This document shows positions 16,105-25,067 of a stretch of 64,000 bases of DNA, one piece after another (the stretch's first letter is position 1; each line of letters opens with the position of its first letter). Where the stretch lies: positions 496,001 through 560,000 of the forward strand of contig CBDCDT010000002.1 of assembly GCA_965215445.1 (NCBI GenBank), in the 5' to 3' direction. The translations under genes and the position numbers were made by a program. Origin of the DNA: CBDBLK01 sp965215445. GTDB lineage: Bacteria > Bdellovibrionota > Bacteriovoracia > Bacteriovoracales > Bacteriovoracaceae. The notes beneath the pieces were generated by a model, which was not told the DNA's origin, made no database searches, and worked only from the letters and a program-made list of their open reading frames with translations.

Positions 16105-17013
16105 ATGTCCAATCTCAAAATTCTCTGGGTATTCATTATTTCCCTCTCTCTTTCCGCCGTCAAGGCCGCCCAGTGGGCCATCGTCACCAAACCCTATGCC
16201 CTCGTCTACGCCGACCACCGCCTCATCACTCCCATCGGTAAGCTCTCACGAGGTAAAAAAATCCGCGTCGGCGAAGTCAAAAGAAATCACCGCACGGTTT
16301 TGCCCATGGCACTCAACGGAAAATTGGCCTGGATTAAAATTGTCGATATTCAAATTCAAAAGACTTCCGAACACAACGAAACAGAGAGCGAAAAAATTTT
16401 TGAACACGATATTGATAAAATGATCGGCGCTGTAGGACAAGAAGACGATGACGACCTCACTCAAAACAATTATCTTCTCTTTCGTTATGGGACACTGTCC
16501 AATATTCAGTTAGATGGAGTCAATACCCCACCAACATCCGGTGCCAACTACGAATTTCAAAACGAAGACAAGGAAAGCACCAGTTTTTCTCTCTTTCTCG
16601 AACATAAAAACCCCCGTCGGCAGTGGCACTGGGGACTGGGGTTTGACTACTTGGCGATGGATTCCGAGTCTGCGATCTATGAAACCCTTGCAGTCAGGGG
16701 ACATTTGTCCTGGGTGCCCTATCAATCACACCTCTTTTCGGCCGAGGCCTTTGCCGGATTTTTGTTCTCGGGAGATTTTCGCATCACTTTTCCCGAAGGC
16801 GATCAATACAAGGGATTATTCTATGGGATCGAATACGGCCTTATGGCCCGACTCTTTCCTCGAAACCAATTGGGTCTGGTAGCCGGACTGAGTTTTTTTC
16901 ATTTAACCCTTGGCGGGCTTGAGGAAATTGAAAATCCAACTGGTGGCAATATTACCGCCCTCAGGGGATTCCAAAGCGGCCAAATGTTTGTCGGAGCTAC
17001 TTATCGTTTCTAA
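16105..17013 (+). CDS. SH3-like domain plus outer-membrane beta-barrel protein (paralogue of 1637-2692 type)
   Basis: A signal peptide (ILWVFIISLSLSAVKA) is followed by an SH3-like domain at residues ~22-85 (AIVTKPYALVYADHR, LSRGKKIRVGEVKRN, AWIKIVDIQ), an acidic linker (EDDDDLTQNN), and a barrel (SLFLEHKNPRRQWHWGLGFDY, ending MFVGATYRF with C-terminal Phe). Layout and length resemble the protein at 1637-2692. ATG 16105 is used; the upstream in-frame extension lies in cutA. Stop overlaps the antisense gene by 17 nt. Confidence 0.74.
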   Translation: MSNLKILWVFIISLSLSAVKAAQWAIVTKPYALVYADHRLITPIGKLSRGKKIRVGEVKRNHRTVLPMALNGKLAWIKIVDIQIQKTSEHNETESEKIFEHDIDKMIGAVGQEDDDDLTQNNYLLFRYGTLSNIQLDGVNTPPTSGANYEFQNEDKESTSFSLFLEHKNPRRQWHWGLGFDYLAMDSESAIYETLAVRGHLSWVPYQSHLFSAEAFAGFLFSGDFRITFPEGDQYKGLFYGIEYGLMARLFPRNQLGLVAGLSFFHLTLGGLEEIENPTGGNITALRGFQSGQMFVGATYRF

Positions 17014-17428
17014 AAGACAGGGAAGAATGGTGGGCCAAAATATGCAAGCTCCCACCTTCACCATCTGGTATCAAAACAAACGTATAATCTGCTTTAGTGC
17101 TTTCCCCATTTGAAAAAACAAATTGATAATGCCCCATTAAAACCACCGTATTTCCCATTTCGCGCACACATTCTTCACCAAAACGAACCTCGGTAATCCC
17201 TTTCTTTAAAAAACCACTATCACCGGCCGCAGTGCCCGCAAAATATGAGTGAATAGATGTATTCTCCTGGCGAATCTGCTCTGAAAGCGTCGGTTTTAAA
17301 AGTGCCTTTGGGGAATACAAGGGCATCACTTGCTCGGGGGCTGCCGAAACAATGGCACTGGCCCAACGCTGTTTAAATTCTTCAATCTTCTCAAAGGCCA
17401 AGACCCACTCCCACTTTGATAGCGACAT
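16997..17428 (-). CDS. DUF4440/CaMKII-association-like (NTF2-fold) protein
   Basis: A small NTF2-like protein: RWASAIVSAAPEQVMPLYSP at the start, LLKPTLSEQIRQENTSIHSYF in the middle and ILAHHSS at the end, the family hallmarks. The fold binds small molecules or dimerises. ATG 17428 lies 38 nt inside the end of the upstream gene; TTG 17401, preceded by GGGAGTGGG, is a credible alternative. No signal peptide. Confidence 0.75.
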   Translation of the reverse strand: MSLSKWEWVLAFEKIEEFKQRWASAIVSAAPEQVMPLYSPKALLKPTLSEQIRQENTSIHSYFAGTAAGDSGFLKKGITEVRFGEECVREMGNTVVLMGHYQFVFSNGESTKADYTFVLIPDGEGGSLHILAHHSSLSFRNDK

Positions 17429-18494
17429 GTTCACCATCATCGTCAGTCCAATCCTGACTGACAAAAATTTTGTCTATAAACTTAAACCGTGGAGATGCAA
17501 AATGCCAACTTGCACCTACCGTTTTCATGGAAAACGACCCCCCTTCCTCAGAACGCCAAGTCTGTGTTCCAAGCCCTGCCCACACATGAAGCCCTGCCCA
17601 CACGCGAAAGCGAATTCGCGCCAAAGCGTGATAAGTCAAAAAAACTTCCTCTATTTCCTCTTCTTCTGTTTCTTCCACCTGGCTCAAATAATGTCCCCCC
17701 AAACGCCCTTCCAAGCGCCACCTTTGGCCCCAGGCCAGCCATGGCGTCCAGGCAAAATCGAAGGTCAAACTTGAAGTTTCTTCATTATTAACAATCTGTG
17801 CTCCCGCAACTTCCAAGGATTTCCATCCGTAAGATAGTTTTGCCCCACTCCTCCTGGCACTCACTCTCTTGACACCTTCTTCCTCGGCCTCGTCTTCATC
17901 TTCATCATCTTCTTCCCAATCTTCCTCGTCTTCCTCGCCCTGCTCGTCCACTTCTTCCCCATCAAAAACTTCTTCCAATTCCTCTAAATCCTGTTCTGCA
18001 TTTTCATCTCTTGGAGAAGGCCTTTTTTGTCTTCGCACTCGTTTGCGAGGTTGTTCTTTTCTCACCGAAGGCGCAGGCCTTCTTGGTGGCGTGGTGACCG
18101 CAACCCTTGTGGAAACCAAAGCGGAGCTAGAAATAGGAGGTTTGCGCGAAAAAGACATTTTGAGGGGAATCGTATTGCGAGGACGGTTTTCCAATATTCG
18201 CAAAAGGCGCCGGGTTTCCGTAACTCTTGAAAAATTCCTTTTAATCAAGCGGCAATCATATTGTGCTTCACACTTGTTCTGATTACGGCCCACGCGCCGG
18301 CATTTCCAGCCACTCAGCTTTCCCGGCATGGTAAAGCCCCGGCAAAAATCTACATTCCTGGCCATTGCCAACTCGGCCTGCCTCTGATGGGTTTCAATCA
18401 CTGAGGTTGGGCCTTCAATAAAAACTTGAAAAGGCACTGCCCAGATCGGGCAGAAAGTAATAATTAATAAAAAGGCCCAAGAAATCTTTCTCAA
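17391..18494 (-). CDS. Secreted protein with Cys-rich head, Arg/Pro linker, polyacidic stretch and beta-barrel tail
   Basis: Signal peptide (WAFLLIITFCPIWA), then a region with four cysteines in ~35 residues (FCRGFTM, WKCRRVG, NKCEAQYDCRL), a basic proline-rich linker around residues 130-160 (RKRVRRQKRPSPR), a run of Glu/Asp of about 40 residues, and a C-terminal part with barrel-like strands (LTYHALARIRFRVWAGLHVW) ending GVGLGL. Charge blocks of opposite sign next to each other suggest an intramolecular or surface interaction. No known family recognised. Confidence 0.65.
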   Translation of the reverse strand: MRKISWAFLLIITFCPIWAVPFQVFIEGPTSVIETHQRQAELAMARNVDFCRGFTMPGKLSGWKCRRVGRNQNKCEAQYDCRLIKRNFSRVTETRRLLRILENRPRNTIPLKMSFSRKPPISSSALVSTRVAVTTPPRRPAPSVRKEQPRKRVRRQKRPSPRDENAEQDLEELEEVFDGEEVDEQGEEDEEDWEEDDEDEDEAEEEGVKRVSARRSGAKLSYGWKSLEVAGAQIVNNEETSSLTFDFAWTPWLAWGQRWRLEGRLGGHYLSQVEETEEEEIEEVFLTYHALARIRFRVWAGLHVWAGLGTQTWRSEEGGSFSMKTVGASWHFASPRFKFIDKIFVSQDWTDDDGEHVAIKVGVGLGL

Positions 18495-18569
18495 ATACCA
18501 AATCCTAGCATATCACTTCTTCTTACATCATAAGCGAGAATGGCACAAAAGACTAAGAAAAGAGAATTC

Positions 18570-20063
18570 CTAGAAAGTGATGGCAGTATTCAACTGGGCC
18601 ACAAAGGAATTGCCAACACTGTTGGGACTTTCAGAATTGGTGTAGGCAAAGTAATCCCCCGTGAAGAGATAGCCAAAAGCACCACCAAGAGAAATTTCGC
18701 TATTCCACAAATAGCGGAAGTTAATGTCAAATTCCTGGCCCAAGTCTTTTTCTTGAGTGTAGTTTGCCTCAAAGCGCTTATTGGTCAAATGGTTGTAAGC
18801 TGACTGCCCCGCTTGGGCAACTTCCTGCGCCTTGGCCCAAATCAAAGCAGCATCCCAAATCCAATTTCCCGTCTCATAGGTTAGCCCAAATTTGAGATAG
18901 GTGGCGTTGTGAACATAGCTGTCGTACACATTCCCATTGGAGTTGCCGATAGCGCGCAGGTTATAGCGAAAAAGCAAATTGGCAATTTGATAGTTGGGAT
19001 TCAAATACATGGCCGAAAATTGAGTCCCCAATCCATCCCCACCAGAAACACTGCCGGCATCCAATCCCAGCTTGAGTTGATCGTTAACTTCAAAATCCGA
19101 TTCAAAAATAACCGCCTTGGCCTTGTAATGAACGTCGGAAACGGCCGGATCGTCCTGATTCAAAAGCGTTCCTATACGCCCGCTCATAATCGGAACTTCA
19201 ACTCCCAATTGCAAAGGCCCAAATTTTTTGCGAAGAAAAAGGTCAATTAATTTGGTATCAGTTTTTCCAATCGACCAAAAATTTTCATCAGTGTCACTCG
19301 TCAAGTCGTAACCGAGGGAAAAAGGGGCACTCTGTTTGGCCGAGTGAAGTAATCCAAAACTCAAATCCTGTTCAATATTTTGGTAAACTAGGGCAACGCC
19401 AATTTCTCTGGTTCGCGTGGCCTTGGTGAGGGAATTTCCCCGGCCCGGGCGCGACCAAAATGCTTCCAGGCCAAAACCACCAATTTTAACCTTGGCGGTA
19501 ATGCCATCTCGCATAAATGCAAACCTGTCCCAAGCGCCCTCTCCGCCATTGACGACCGCTCCAAGACCGTAGTGAGCGGAGTGCCTGCCGAGAACATAGG
19601 TGGCCACATCGGAATAAAGCTCGACATAGAGCTTGTCCAAAGCGAGAACTTCACTGCCACCAGAAAAATGGTAAGGATACAAAGCGTTACCAAATCCCGA
19701 TTCGAGCGACTGGGAATTGTCATCTCCAAGAAATCTCCCCCGCCCATAACCAAAAGAAAGCTCGCCCCCAATCGTGGCAGCATCATTGATAATCAGGGTG
19801 GGTTCGAGGCGAAAAAGTGAACTTTGCCAATTCGCATTGACATGATTCCCGGCCCCTAGAGGCACTTCCTGCGTTCCACGACGGCCACTCACGTCGCCGA
19901 GTTGAGAACCATCAACTTCTTTTTCAAGCCGACGGTAATTATCTATGCTCGTAGTGTCAAAACCCAAAACCCCGTGCCAATCAATCGGCAGGGCCACAGC
20001 AGAAAAAGGGAAAAAAACCGAAAAACAGCAGGCCAAAAAGGTGGGAAGTAATCGAGATTTCAC
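18570..20063 (-). CDS. Outer-membrane porin-like beta-barrel protein
   Basis: Signal peptide (residues 1-25, FLACCFSVFFPFSAVALP) and about 470 residues of alternating strands with aromatic girdles (VYVLGRHSAHYGLGAVV, LGGAFGYLFTGDYFAY) ending in LNTAITF, with the C-terminal Phe used by the Bam complex. This fits a 14-18 strand porin or substrate channel. What passes through is unknown. Upstream is the tRNA-Gln promoter on the opposite strand. Confidence 0.78.
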   Translation of the reverse strand: MKSRLLPTFLACCFSVFFPFSAVALPIDWHGVLGFDTTSIDNYRRLEKEVDGSQLGDVSGRRGTQEVPLGAGNHVNANWQSSLFRLEPTLIINDAATIGGELSFGYGRGRFLGDDNSQSLESGFGNALYPYHFSGGSEVLALDKLYVELYSDVATYVLGRHSAHYGLGAVVNGGEGAWDRFAFMRDGITAKVKIGGFGLEAFWSRPGRGNSLTKATRTREIGVALVYQNIEQDLSFGLLHSAKQSAPFSLGYDLTSDTDENFWSIGKTDTKLIDLFLRKKFGPLQLGVEVPIMSGRIGTLLNQDDPAVSDVHYKAKAVIFESDFEVNDQLKLGLDAGSVSGGDGLGTQFSAMYLNPNYQIANLLFRYNLRAIGNSNGNVYDSYVHNATYLKFGLTYETGNWIWDAALIWAKAQEVAQAGQSAYNHLTNKRFEANYTQEKDLGQEFDINFRYLWNSEISLGGAFGYLFTGDYFAYTNSESPNSVGNSFVAQLNTAITF

Positions 20064-20159
20064 CGGGAACTCCTCAAAACAAAACGAAACCCAAAACCAA
20101 CGGCATTGTTAAGCTACACCGCCACCCGTTTGCCGTCAAAATAAATGCACCGCTTCATC

Positions 20160-20189
20160 TTGACAAATCTCAAAGAAATTGGCCATTAT
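20160..20189 (+). promoter_or_regulatory. Sigma-70-type promoter for tRNA-Gln (and prs)
   Basis: A perfect TTGACA -35 box (20160-20165) is followed after 18 nt by CATTAT (20184-20189), about 20 nt before the mature tRNA end. No strong terminator separates the tRNA from prs, so the promoter may drive both. Confidence 0.7.
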
Positions 20190-20208
20190 TGCCGCTCACT
20201 GGATTAAT

Positions 20209-20284
20209 TGGGGTGTCGACAAGTGGCTAAGTCAGCAGATTTTGATTCTGCCATTCGTAGGTTCGAGTCCTACCACCCCAGCCA
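20209..20284 (+). tRNA. tRNA-Gln (anticodon TTG)
   Basis: The acceptor arms TGGGGTG and CACCCCA pair fully, followed by G and an encoded CCA. The anticodon stem GCAGA/TCTGC encloses the loop TTTTGAT with anticodon TTG, and the T arm has GTAGG-TTCGAGT-CCTAC. All arms fit tRNA-Gln reading CAA. Confidence 0.96.
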
Positions 20285-20321
20285 TTGCTTAATTCCTATA
20301 AGATTAATAGGTTAAAATGTC

Positions 20322-21266
20322 ATGAAGCGAATCGTGCTGGTTTCCGGGCAGTCCAATCGAAAATTGGCCCAAAAGATTTCTGATTTTCTCAACGTGGCCC
20401 TCGTCGATCCACAGCTAACCTGTTTTGCCAACGGAGAGATTTTTTGTGAAATCGAGAAAAATGTGAGAGGGGCGGACGTTTTTGCCATTCAAACCCTCCA
20501 TCGTCCCGTCAACGATAATTTAATGGAACTCTTGATTGTTATCGACGCCCTTAAAAGAGCATCGGCAAATTCCATTACGGCAGTCCTTCCCCACTATCCC
20601 TATGCCAGACAAGACCGCAAGGTAAAACCGCGCACTCCTATTTCTGCCAAATTGGTGGCCGATCTTTTAACCACTGCCGGCGCCACTCGGGTTATCACCA
20701 TGGATCTTCACGCTGGCCAAATTCAAGGTTTTTTCAACATTCCCTTTGACAATATCTATGCCAGTCCGGTTCTGCTCAACTACATTGAAGAACAAATCAT
20801 CACCGAAAATACTGTTTTTGTCTCACCCGATGCCGGAGGGGTTGAAAGAGTCCGCTACTACGCCAAAAAACTCAAATCCGACATCGCCATGATCGACAAA
20901 CGCCGCATCGACAAAAATGTTGCCAAGGCCATGAATGTTGTAGGAGAGGTTCAAGGCAAAGAATGTATCATTGTCGATGATATTATCGACACCGGAGGAA
21001 CCCTGATTGAGGCCTGCCAAACTTTGCGCAAGCACGGGGCCACAAAAATTTATGCCTGTGCCACCCACCCTGTCTTTTCTCCCCCCGCACTGGAGCGCAT
21101 TGCTCAAAATGATGTCCTCGATGAAGTGATCGTAACCGATACCATTCCCATCGACCCTGAAGGAAACTCCATTTCCAAAATTAAAGTTCTCTCGACTGCC
21201 GAACTTCTCTCCAAGGCAATTCATAGAACTTTCAACAATGATTCTGTCTCATCTCTCTTTATTTGA
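20322..21266 (+). CDS. prs: Ribose-phosphate pyrophosphokinase (PRPP synthetase)
   Basis: Makes PRPP from ribose 5-phosphate and ATP for nucleotide, histidine and tryptophan synthesis. Class I enzyme of 314 residues with all motifs: VSGQSNRKLAQKI, FANGEIFCEI, VLPHYPYARQDRK, the HAGQIQGFF loop, and the PRPP loop IIVDDIIDTGGTL. Begins 38 nt after the tRNA-Gln gene. Followed closely by pth, whose ATG lies 18 nt beyond the stop. Confidence 0.97.
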   Translation: MKRIVLVSGQSNRKLAQKISDFLNVALVDPQLTCFANGEIFCEIEKNVRGADVFAIQTLHRPVNDNLMELLIVIDALKRASANSITAVLPHYPYARQDRKVKPRTPISAKLVADLLTTAGATRVITMDLHAGQIQGFFNIPFDNIYASPVLLNYIEEQIITENTVFVSPDAGGVERVRYYAKKLKSDIAMIDKRRIDKNVAKAMNVVGEVQGKECIIVDDIIDTGGTLIEACQTLRKHGATKIYACATHPVFSPPALERIAQNDVLDEVIVTDTIPIDPEGNSISKIKVLSTAELLSKAIHRTFNNDSVSSLFI

Positions 21267-21283
21267 ATACCTGTGAGGAGTTT

Positions 21284-21856
21284 ATGGACTGGTTAATTGT
21301 TGGACTTGGAAACCCCGGCCGTGAGTACCAAAATACACTTCACAATATAGGCTTCAAAGTTTTAGATGCCTTACCCTTTGCTCCGGTTTGGAAAAGCAAA
21401 TTCAAGGGCGAATTTGCCCAACACTCTCACAAGGGAACACCCATCATCTTATTAAAACCTCAAACTTATATGAATCTCAGTGGTGAAAGCGTCGTTCGTT
21501 GTATGCATTTCTTTAAAATTCCTCCCTCGCAGATAATCGTCATTCACGACGAAGTCGATCTTCCCTTCGGCAGACTTCAACTGCGCCCCGGTGGCGGTCT
21601 GGCCGGACACAACGGTCTAAAATCCATCGCTGAGCAACTGGGCACCAAAGATTTTAAAAGACTAAGAATGGGAGTGGACAGACCTGCACATGGAACTGTT
21701 TCGGACTATGTCCTTTCTCGCTTTTCTGGTGAGCAAAATGCCATCCTGGACAAGTTTCTTGAACTGGCATGCCAGGCCATCCAATCTTTACTCGACGATG
21801 GACTTGAAAAGGCTGCCAATCACTTTAACAAAAAAGGTTTATTACATGAGTCTTAA
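21284..21856 (+). CDS. pth: Peptidyl-tRNA hydrolase
   Basis: Releases peptides from peptidyl-tRNAs dropped by ribosomes. ATG 21284 follows GAGGAG. The N-terminus WLIVGLGNPGREYQ, the catalytic His in NTLHNIGF, TYMNLSGESV, HDEVDLPFGRLQL and RPGGGLAGHNGLKSI are diagnostic. 190 residues, normal length. The prs-pth-ychF order is common in bacteria; the ychF start overlaps the pth end by 11 nt. Confidence 0.96.
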   Translation: MDWLIVGLGNPGREYQNTLHNIGFKVLDALPFAPVWKSKFKGEFAQHSHKGTPIILLKPQTYMNLSGESVVRCMHFFKIPPSQIIVIHDEVDLPFGRLQLRPGGGLAGHNGLKSIAEQLGTKDFKRLRMGVDRPAHGTVSDYVLSRFSGEQNAILDKFLELACQAIQSLLDDGLEKAANHFNKKGLLHES

Positions 21857-22964
21857 CTGCGGTATCGTAGGGCTTCCCAATGTTGGAAAATCAACTCTTT
21901 TTCAAGCATTAACTGCTGCTCCTGCGGAAATTGCCAACTATCCCTTTTGCACCATTGAACCCAACGTCGGAATCGTCAACGTGGCCGATACCCGCTTGTA
22001 TCGTTTGGCCGAAATCATCCGGCCCAAGCGCACTATTCCGGCAACGATTGAATTTGTCGATATTGCAGGCCTTGCCAAAGGTGCTTCCAAAGGAGAGGGC
22101 CTTGGCAACCAATTTTTAGATCATATCAGACAAGTTCGGGCGATAGTCCACGTCGTGCGCTGTTTTGACGACCCCAATATCGTTCACGTCCACGGCAAAG
22201 TCGATCCCGTAGACGACATTTCCTGCATTAACCTGGAATTGGCCCTGGCAGACCTTGAAGTGATTGAAAGAAAACTGCAAAACATTCCCAAAGCACTCAA
22301 AAGCCAGAATAAAGACATTAGTTCCAAGGCCAGGTTACAACGGCCCATTTGTGAAAAACTCAAGGCCTGCCTGGAAACCGGCAAAGCTGCCCGAGAAGAA
22401 ACCCTTTCAGCAGAAGATTTAGAAAGTATTAAAGAACTCAACCTCATTACCCTCAAGCCGGTCTTATATCTTTGCAATGTCGATGAGGAAACATCCATCG
22501 CTGAAAATGAGAAAAACGAATATCTCAAGGCCGTAAAAAATTATACTGCCTCCCAAAACGCTCAAATCCTTAAAGTGTGTGGAAAATTTGAGTCTGAAAT
22601 TGCAGGCCTGGAAACTCAAGAAGAAAAGCAGGAATTCTTGAATGCTGCAGGCATAGAGCAATCTGGCCTGAATTTGCTTACTCAAGCGGCCTACCAAATG
22701 CTTGGATTAAAAACTTATTTCACCGCAGGCCCTGAAGAAGTAAGAGCATGGACTTTCAAGGCCGGCTCCAAAGCACCGCAGGCAGCAGGAATTATTCACA
22801 CCGATTTTGAAAGAGGTTTTATCAAAGCGGAAGTTTTTCATTGTCGGGAAATTTTTAAACTGGGGTCAGAAAATAAAATCAAAGAGATGGGGCAGCTAAG
22901 AATTGAAGGCAAGGATTATCTTGTAGAAGATGGAGATGTTATCCATTTCCGATTTAACGTCTAG
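21846..22964 (+). CDS. ychF: Ribosome-binding ATPase YchF (Obg family)
   Basis: P-loop at the N-terminus (CGIVGLPNVGKSTLFQAL), followed by YPFCTIEPNVG and FVDIAGLAKGASKGEGLGN (G2/G3), a coiled-coil insert around residues 130-200, and a TGS domain at the end (GRLRIEGKDY-like QLRIEGKDYLVEDGD). Binds ATP rather than GTP in the family and acts in translation and stress response. ATG 21846 is used; upstream frame lies in pth. The stop overlaps the rdgB stop by 4 nt. Confidence 0.96.
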   Translation: MSLNCGIVGLPNVGKSTLFQALTAAPAEIANYPFCTIEPNVGIVNVADTRLYRLAEIIRPKRTIPATIEFVDIAGLAKGASKGEGLGNQFLDHIRQVRAIVHVVRCFDDPNIVHVHGKVDPVDDISCINLELALADLEVIERKLQNIPKALKSQNKDISSKARLQRPICEKLKACLETGKAAREETLSAEDLESIKELNLITLKPVLYLCNVDEETSIAENEKNEYLKAVKNYTASQNAQILKVCGKFESEIAGLETQEEKQEFLNAAGIEQSGLNLLTQAAYQMLGLKTYFTAGPEEVRAWTFKAGSKAPQAAGIIHTDFERGFIKAEVFHCREIFKLGSENKIKEMGQLRIEGKDYLVEDGDVIHFRFNV

Positions 22965-23545
22965 TAATTGGAAAAAAATTGCTCTGCCAATTGGCACGCA
23001 CGAAAGCGATGAGAGTGCTTTTTTTTCCATTCTGGCCTCATCCCCAATGTCTCTCGCAAATCTCCTTTGGGAATAAAAACGGGATCATAGCCAAAACCAT
23101 GTTCTCCAATATAATCACAAGCAATTTCTCCCTTTAAACGTCCTTCAAAATAAAAAATTTCCTCCGGGCAAAGATAAAAACAAAGCACACAGGTAAAAAA
23201 GGCCTCGCGTTCTTTGCCGACCTTCCCTTCCAGTTTTTGCAAAAGCAATTCGGCACGCTCTCTGTCATTTAATCCCTCTCCCCCAAACCGGGCCGAGTAA
23301 ATACCCAATTCTTCGGGCAAGGCCGCCACCGTAAGTCCTGAATCATCGGCCATTACGGGCATTTTAAATTTCTGATAATAGCTCACCGCTTTGAGAAAAG
23401 CATTTTGCGTAAAGCTTTGGCCAGTTTCTTCAACTTCAATATTTTCAGGTGGTGGCCGAATCACAAGAACTTGAGAATCAAAAAATTCTGTCAATTCACG
23501 AGCTTTATGGTGATTACTGCTGGCAAAAAAAAAGTCCAAGGCCAT
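22961..23545 (-). CDS. rdgB: Non-canonical purine NTP pyrophosphatase (RdgB/HAM1)
   Basis: Removes ITP, dITP and XTP from the nucleotide pool. Motifs: FFASSNHHKARELTEFF at the start (SxNxxK), PVMADDSGLTVAAL with the metal Asp pair, YSARFGGEG, and HGFGYDPVFIPKG near the end. 194 residues, full length. It starts 3 nt after the rph stop, so rph-rdgB is a two-gene operon as in many bacteria. Confidence 0.95.
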   Translation of the reverse strand: MALDFFFASSNHHKARELTEFFDSQVLVIRPPPENIEVEETGQSFTQNAFLKAVSYYQKFKMPVMADDSGLTVAALPEELGIYSARFGGEGLNDRERAELLLQKLEGKVGKEREAFFTCVLCFYLCPEEIFYFEGRLKGEIACDYIGEHGFGYDPVFIPKGDLRETLGMRPEWKKKHSHRFRACQLAEQFFSNY

Positions 23546-23548
23546 AAG

Positions 23549-24256
23549 CTAATCTTCTAAAATCCTGTCTTGTTCCTTGAAAATAATTTTCAAGGCCGAA
23601 TCGGCCGCTTTCAATAAGGCCGTAAGCTGCTCTCCGGTAAACGGTTTTTCTTCGGCCGTGCCCTGAATCTCTACAAATTTTCCCGATTTGGTCATCACGA
23701 TATTCATATCGGTTGAGCAAGTACTGTCTTCTGCATAATCCAAGTCGGCAAGAATCTTTCCTTCCCGATTAATGCCAACACTTACCGCCCCCAATTGCTC
23801 TAAAATGGGATCTTCTACAATAAGTTTTTGTGCTATCAATTTTCTCATGGCCATTTTAATGGCCACATAGGCCCCAGAAATAGAGGCCGTTCGAGTTCCA
23901 CCGTCGGCAACCAAAACGTCACAATCGACAACCAGGGCACGCTCTCCCAATTTCTCCAAGTTCATTATGGAGCGCAAAGAACGTCCGATCAAACGTTGAA
24001 TTTCATGAGTTCTGCCCTTGACCTTAGACCTCTCACGGGAAGTACGCTCGCGGGTTGCACCAGGCAACATGGAATATTCAGCGCTGACCCAACCACGGCC
24101 CTGTCCTTTCATCCACCGTGGAACTGATTCTTCAATATTGGCCGTAATATGAATTTTGGTTTGACCAAATTCAGCAATTACACTCCCATCGGCGTAGGGA
24201 TTGACCCCTTTGGAAATTTTAATCAAACGAGGCCTTTGCCTTATAATTGACGACAT
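23549..24256 (-). CDS. rph: Ribonuclease PH
   Basis: Phosphorolytic 3' to 5' exoribonuclease that trims tRNA 3' ends. Shows RPRLIKISKGVNPYADGS at the N-terminus, VSAEYSMLPGAT with RERTSRERSKVKGRT, the phosphate-binding region ADGGTRTASISGAYVA, and a catalytic LADLDYAEDSTCSTDMNIV. 235 residues, typical. Divergent from birA with a 64-bp gap. Confidence 0.96.
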   Translation of the reverse strand: MSSIIRQRPRLIKISKGVNPYADGSVIAEFGQTKIHITANIEESVPRWMKGQGRGWVSAEYSMLPGATRERTSRERSKVKGRTHEIQRLIGRSLRSIMNLEKLGERALVVDCDVLVADGGTRTASISGAYVAIKMAMRKLIAQKLIVEDPILEQLGAVSVGINREGKILADLDYAEDSTCSTDMNIVMTKSGKFVEIQGTAEEKPFTGEQLTALLKAADSALKIIFKEQDRILED

Positions 24257-24320
24257 GAAAAGTCCTTTGTGTTAATGAAATAGTGTGCCTCAAAAAAGTT
24301 TATAAGACAAAGGATATTTG

Positions 24321-25067
24321 ATGTTCCAAATCCATCTCGAAGAATGTGGCTCCACACAAGAATACTTTAAACAAAACTGGAAAAAATTTAAGGCCGAACA
24401 CCCCCATGAAAACGATTTTGTCGTTTCTGCAACAAACCAAACCAAGGGCATTGGGAGACGCAAAAATGCTTGGAATCACTTTAGAAACAATTTGGCCTTC
24501 AGTTTCAATCTCAAGGCCCACGCTCAAGTGACATTAACTTCACTGGAGGTCGGTATTCTTCTTTGCCGCTATTTTCAAAAACACTTCAAGGTCAGGCCTT
24601 ATCTCAAATGGCCCAACGATCTGATCAATCAAAAAAGGGAAAAACTGGGAGGCATATTGTGTCATTTTTTAAAGCTGGATACCATCGTCGTAGGTTGTGG
24701 ACTCAATCTTTACCTGGAAGAAAATGAAAAGCAAAATGAAAATTATAAGCTCAAACTGGGAGGATTGCTTACTGATATTCCTTCCGACGACCAATTCAGA
24801 AAAACCTTGCCTTACCAAATTGCCAAATTTGTTCAGCAAAATCGCCTAACCCAGCAAGAGGTTATTTCCAAATGGCCTCACTTTTGTGGCCACCTGAATA
24901 CTTCAGTTAAAATTGGAGATTTACAAAGTGCTCAAAAAGGAATTTTCAAAGGAATAGGGCCACAAGGAGATGCCATCTTGGAAATTCCCTCTACATCCCT
25001 TAAAGAAAAGTGCCAACTCATTTCAATATTGAGTGGCACTCTTCATTTTCTCGATACCAAATATTAG
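24321..25067 (+). CDS. birA: Biotin-protein ligase (class I BirA, no HTH domain)
   Basis: Attaches biotin to the AccB carrier protein encoded at 36970-37404. The catalytic domain starts immediately (ECGSTQEYFKQNW), then GIGRRKNAWNHF (biotinyl-AMP loop, divergent from GRGRRGRxW), LKWPNDLINQKREKLGGIL and VVGCGLNLYL. At 248 residues it lacks the N-terminal repressor domain. ATG 24321 has AAAGGA upstream; the TTG just before it is not needed. Its TAG overlaps the flagellin stop. Confidence 0.92.
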   Translation: MFQIHLEECGSTQEYFKQNWKKFKAEHPHENDFVVSATNQTKGIGRRKNAWNHFRNNLAFSFNLKAHAQVTLTSLEVGILLCRYFQKHFKVRPYLKWPNDLINQKREKLGGILCHFLKLDTIVVGCGLNLYLEENEKQNENYKLKLGGLLTDIPSDDQFRKTLPYQIAKFVQQNRLTQQEVISKWPHFCGHLNTSVKIGDLQSAQKGIFKGIGPQGDAILEIPSTSLKEKCQLISILSGTLHFLDTKY

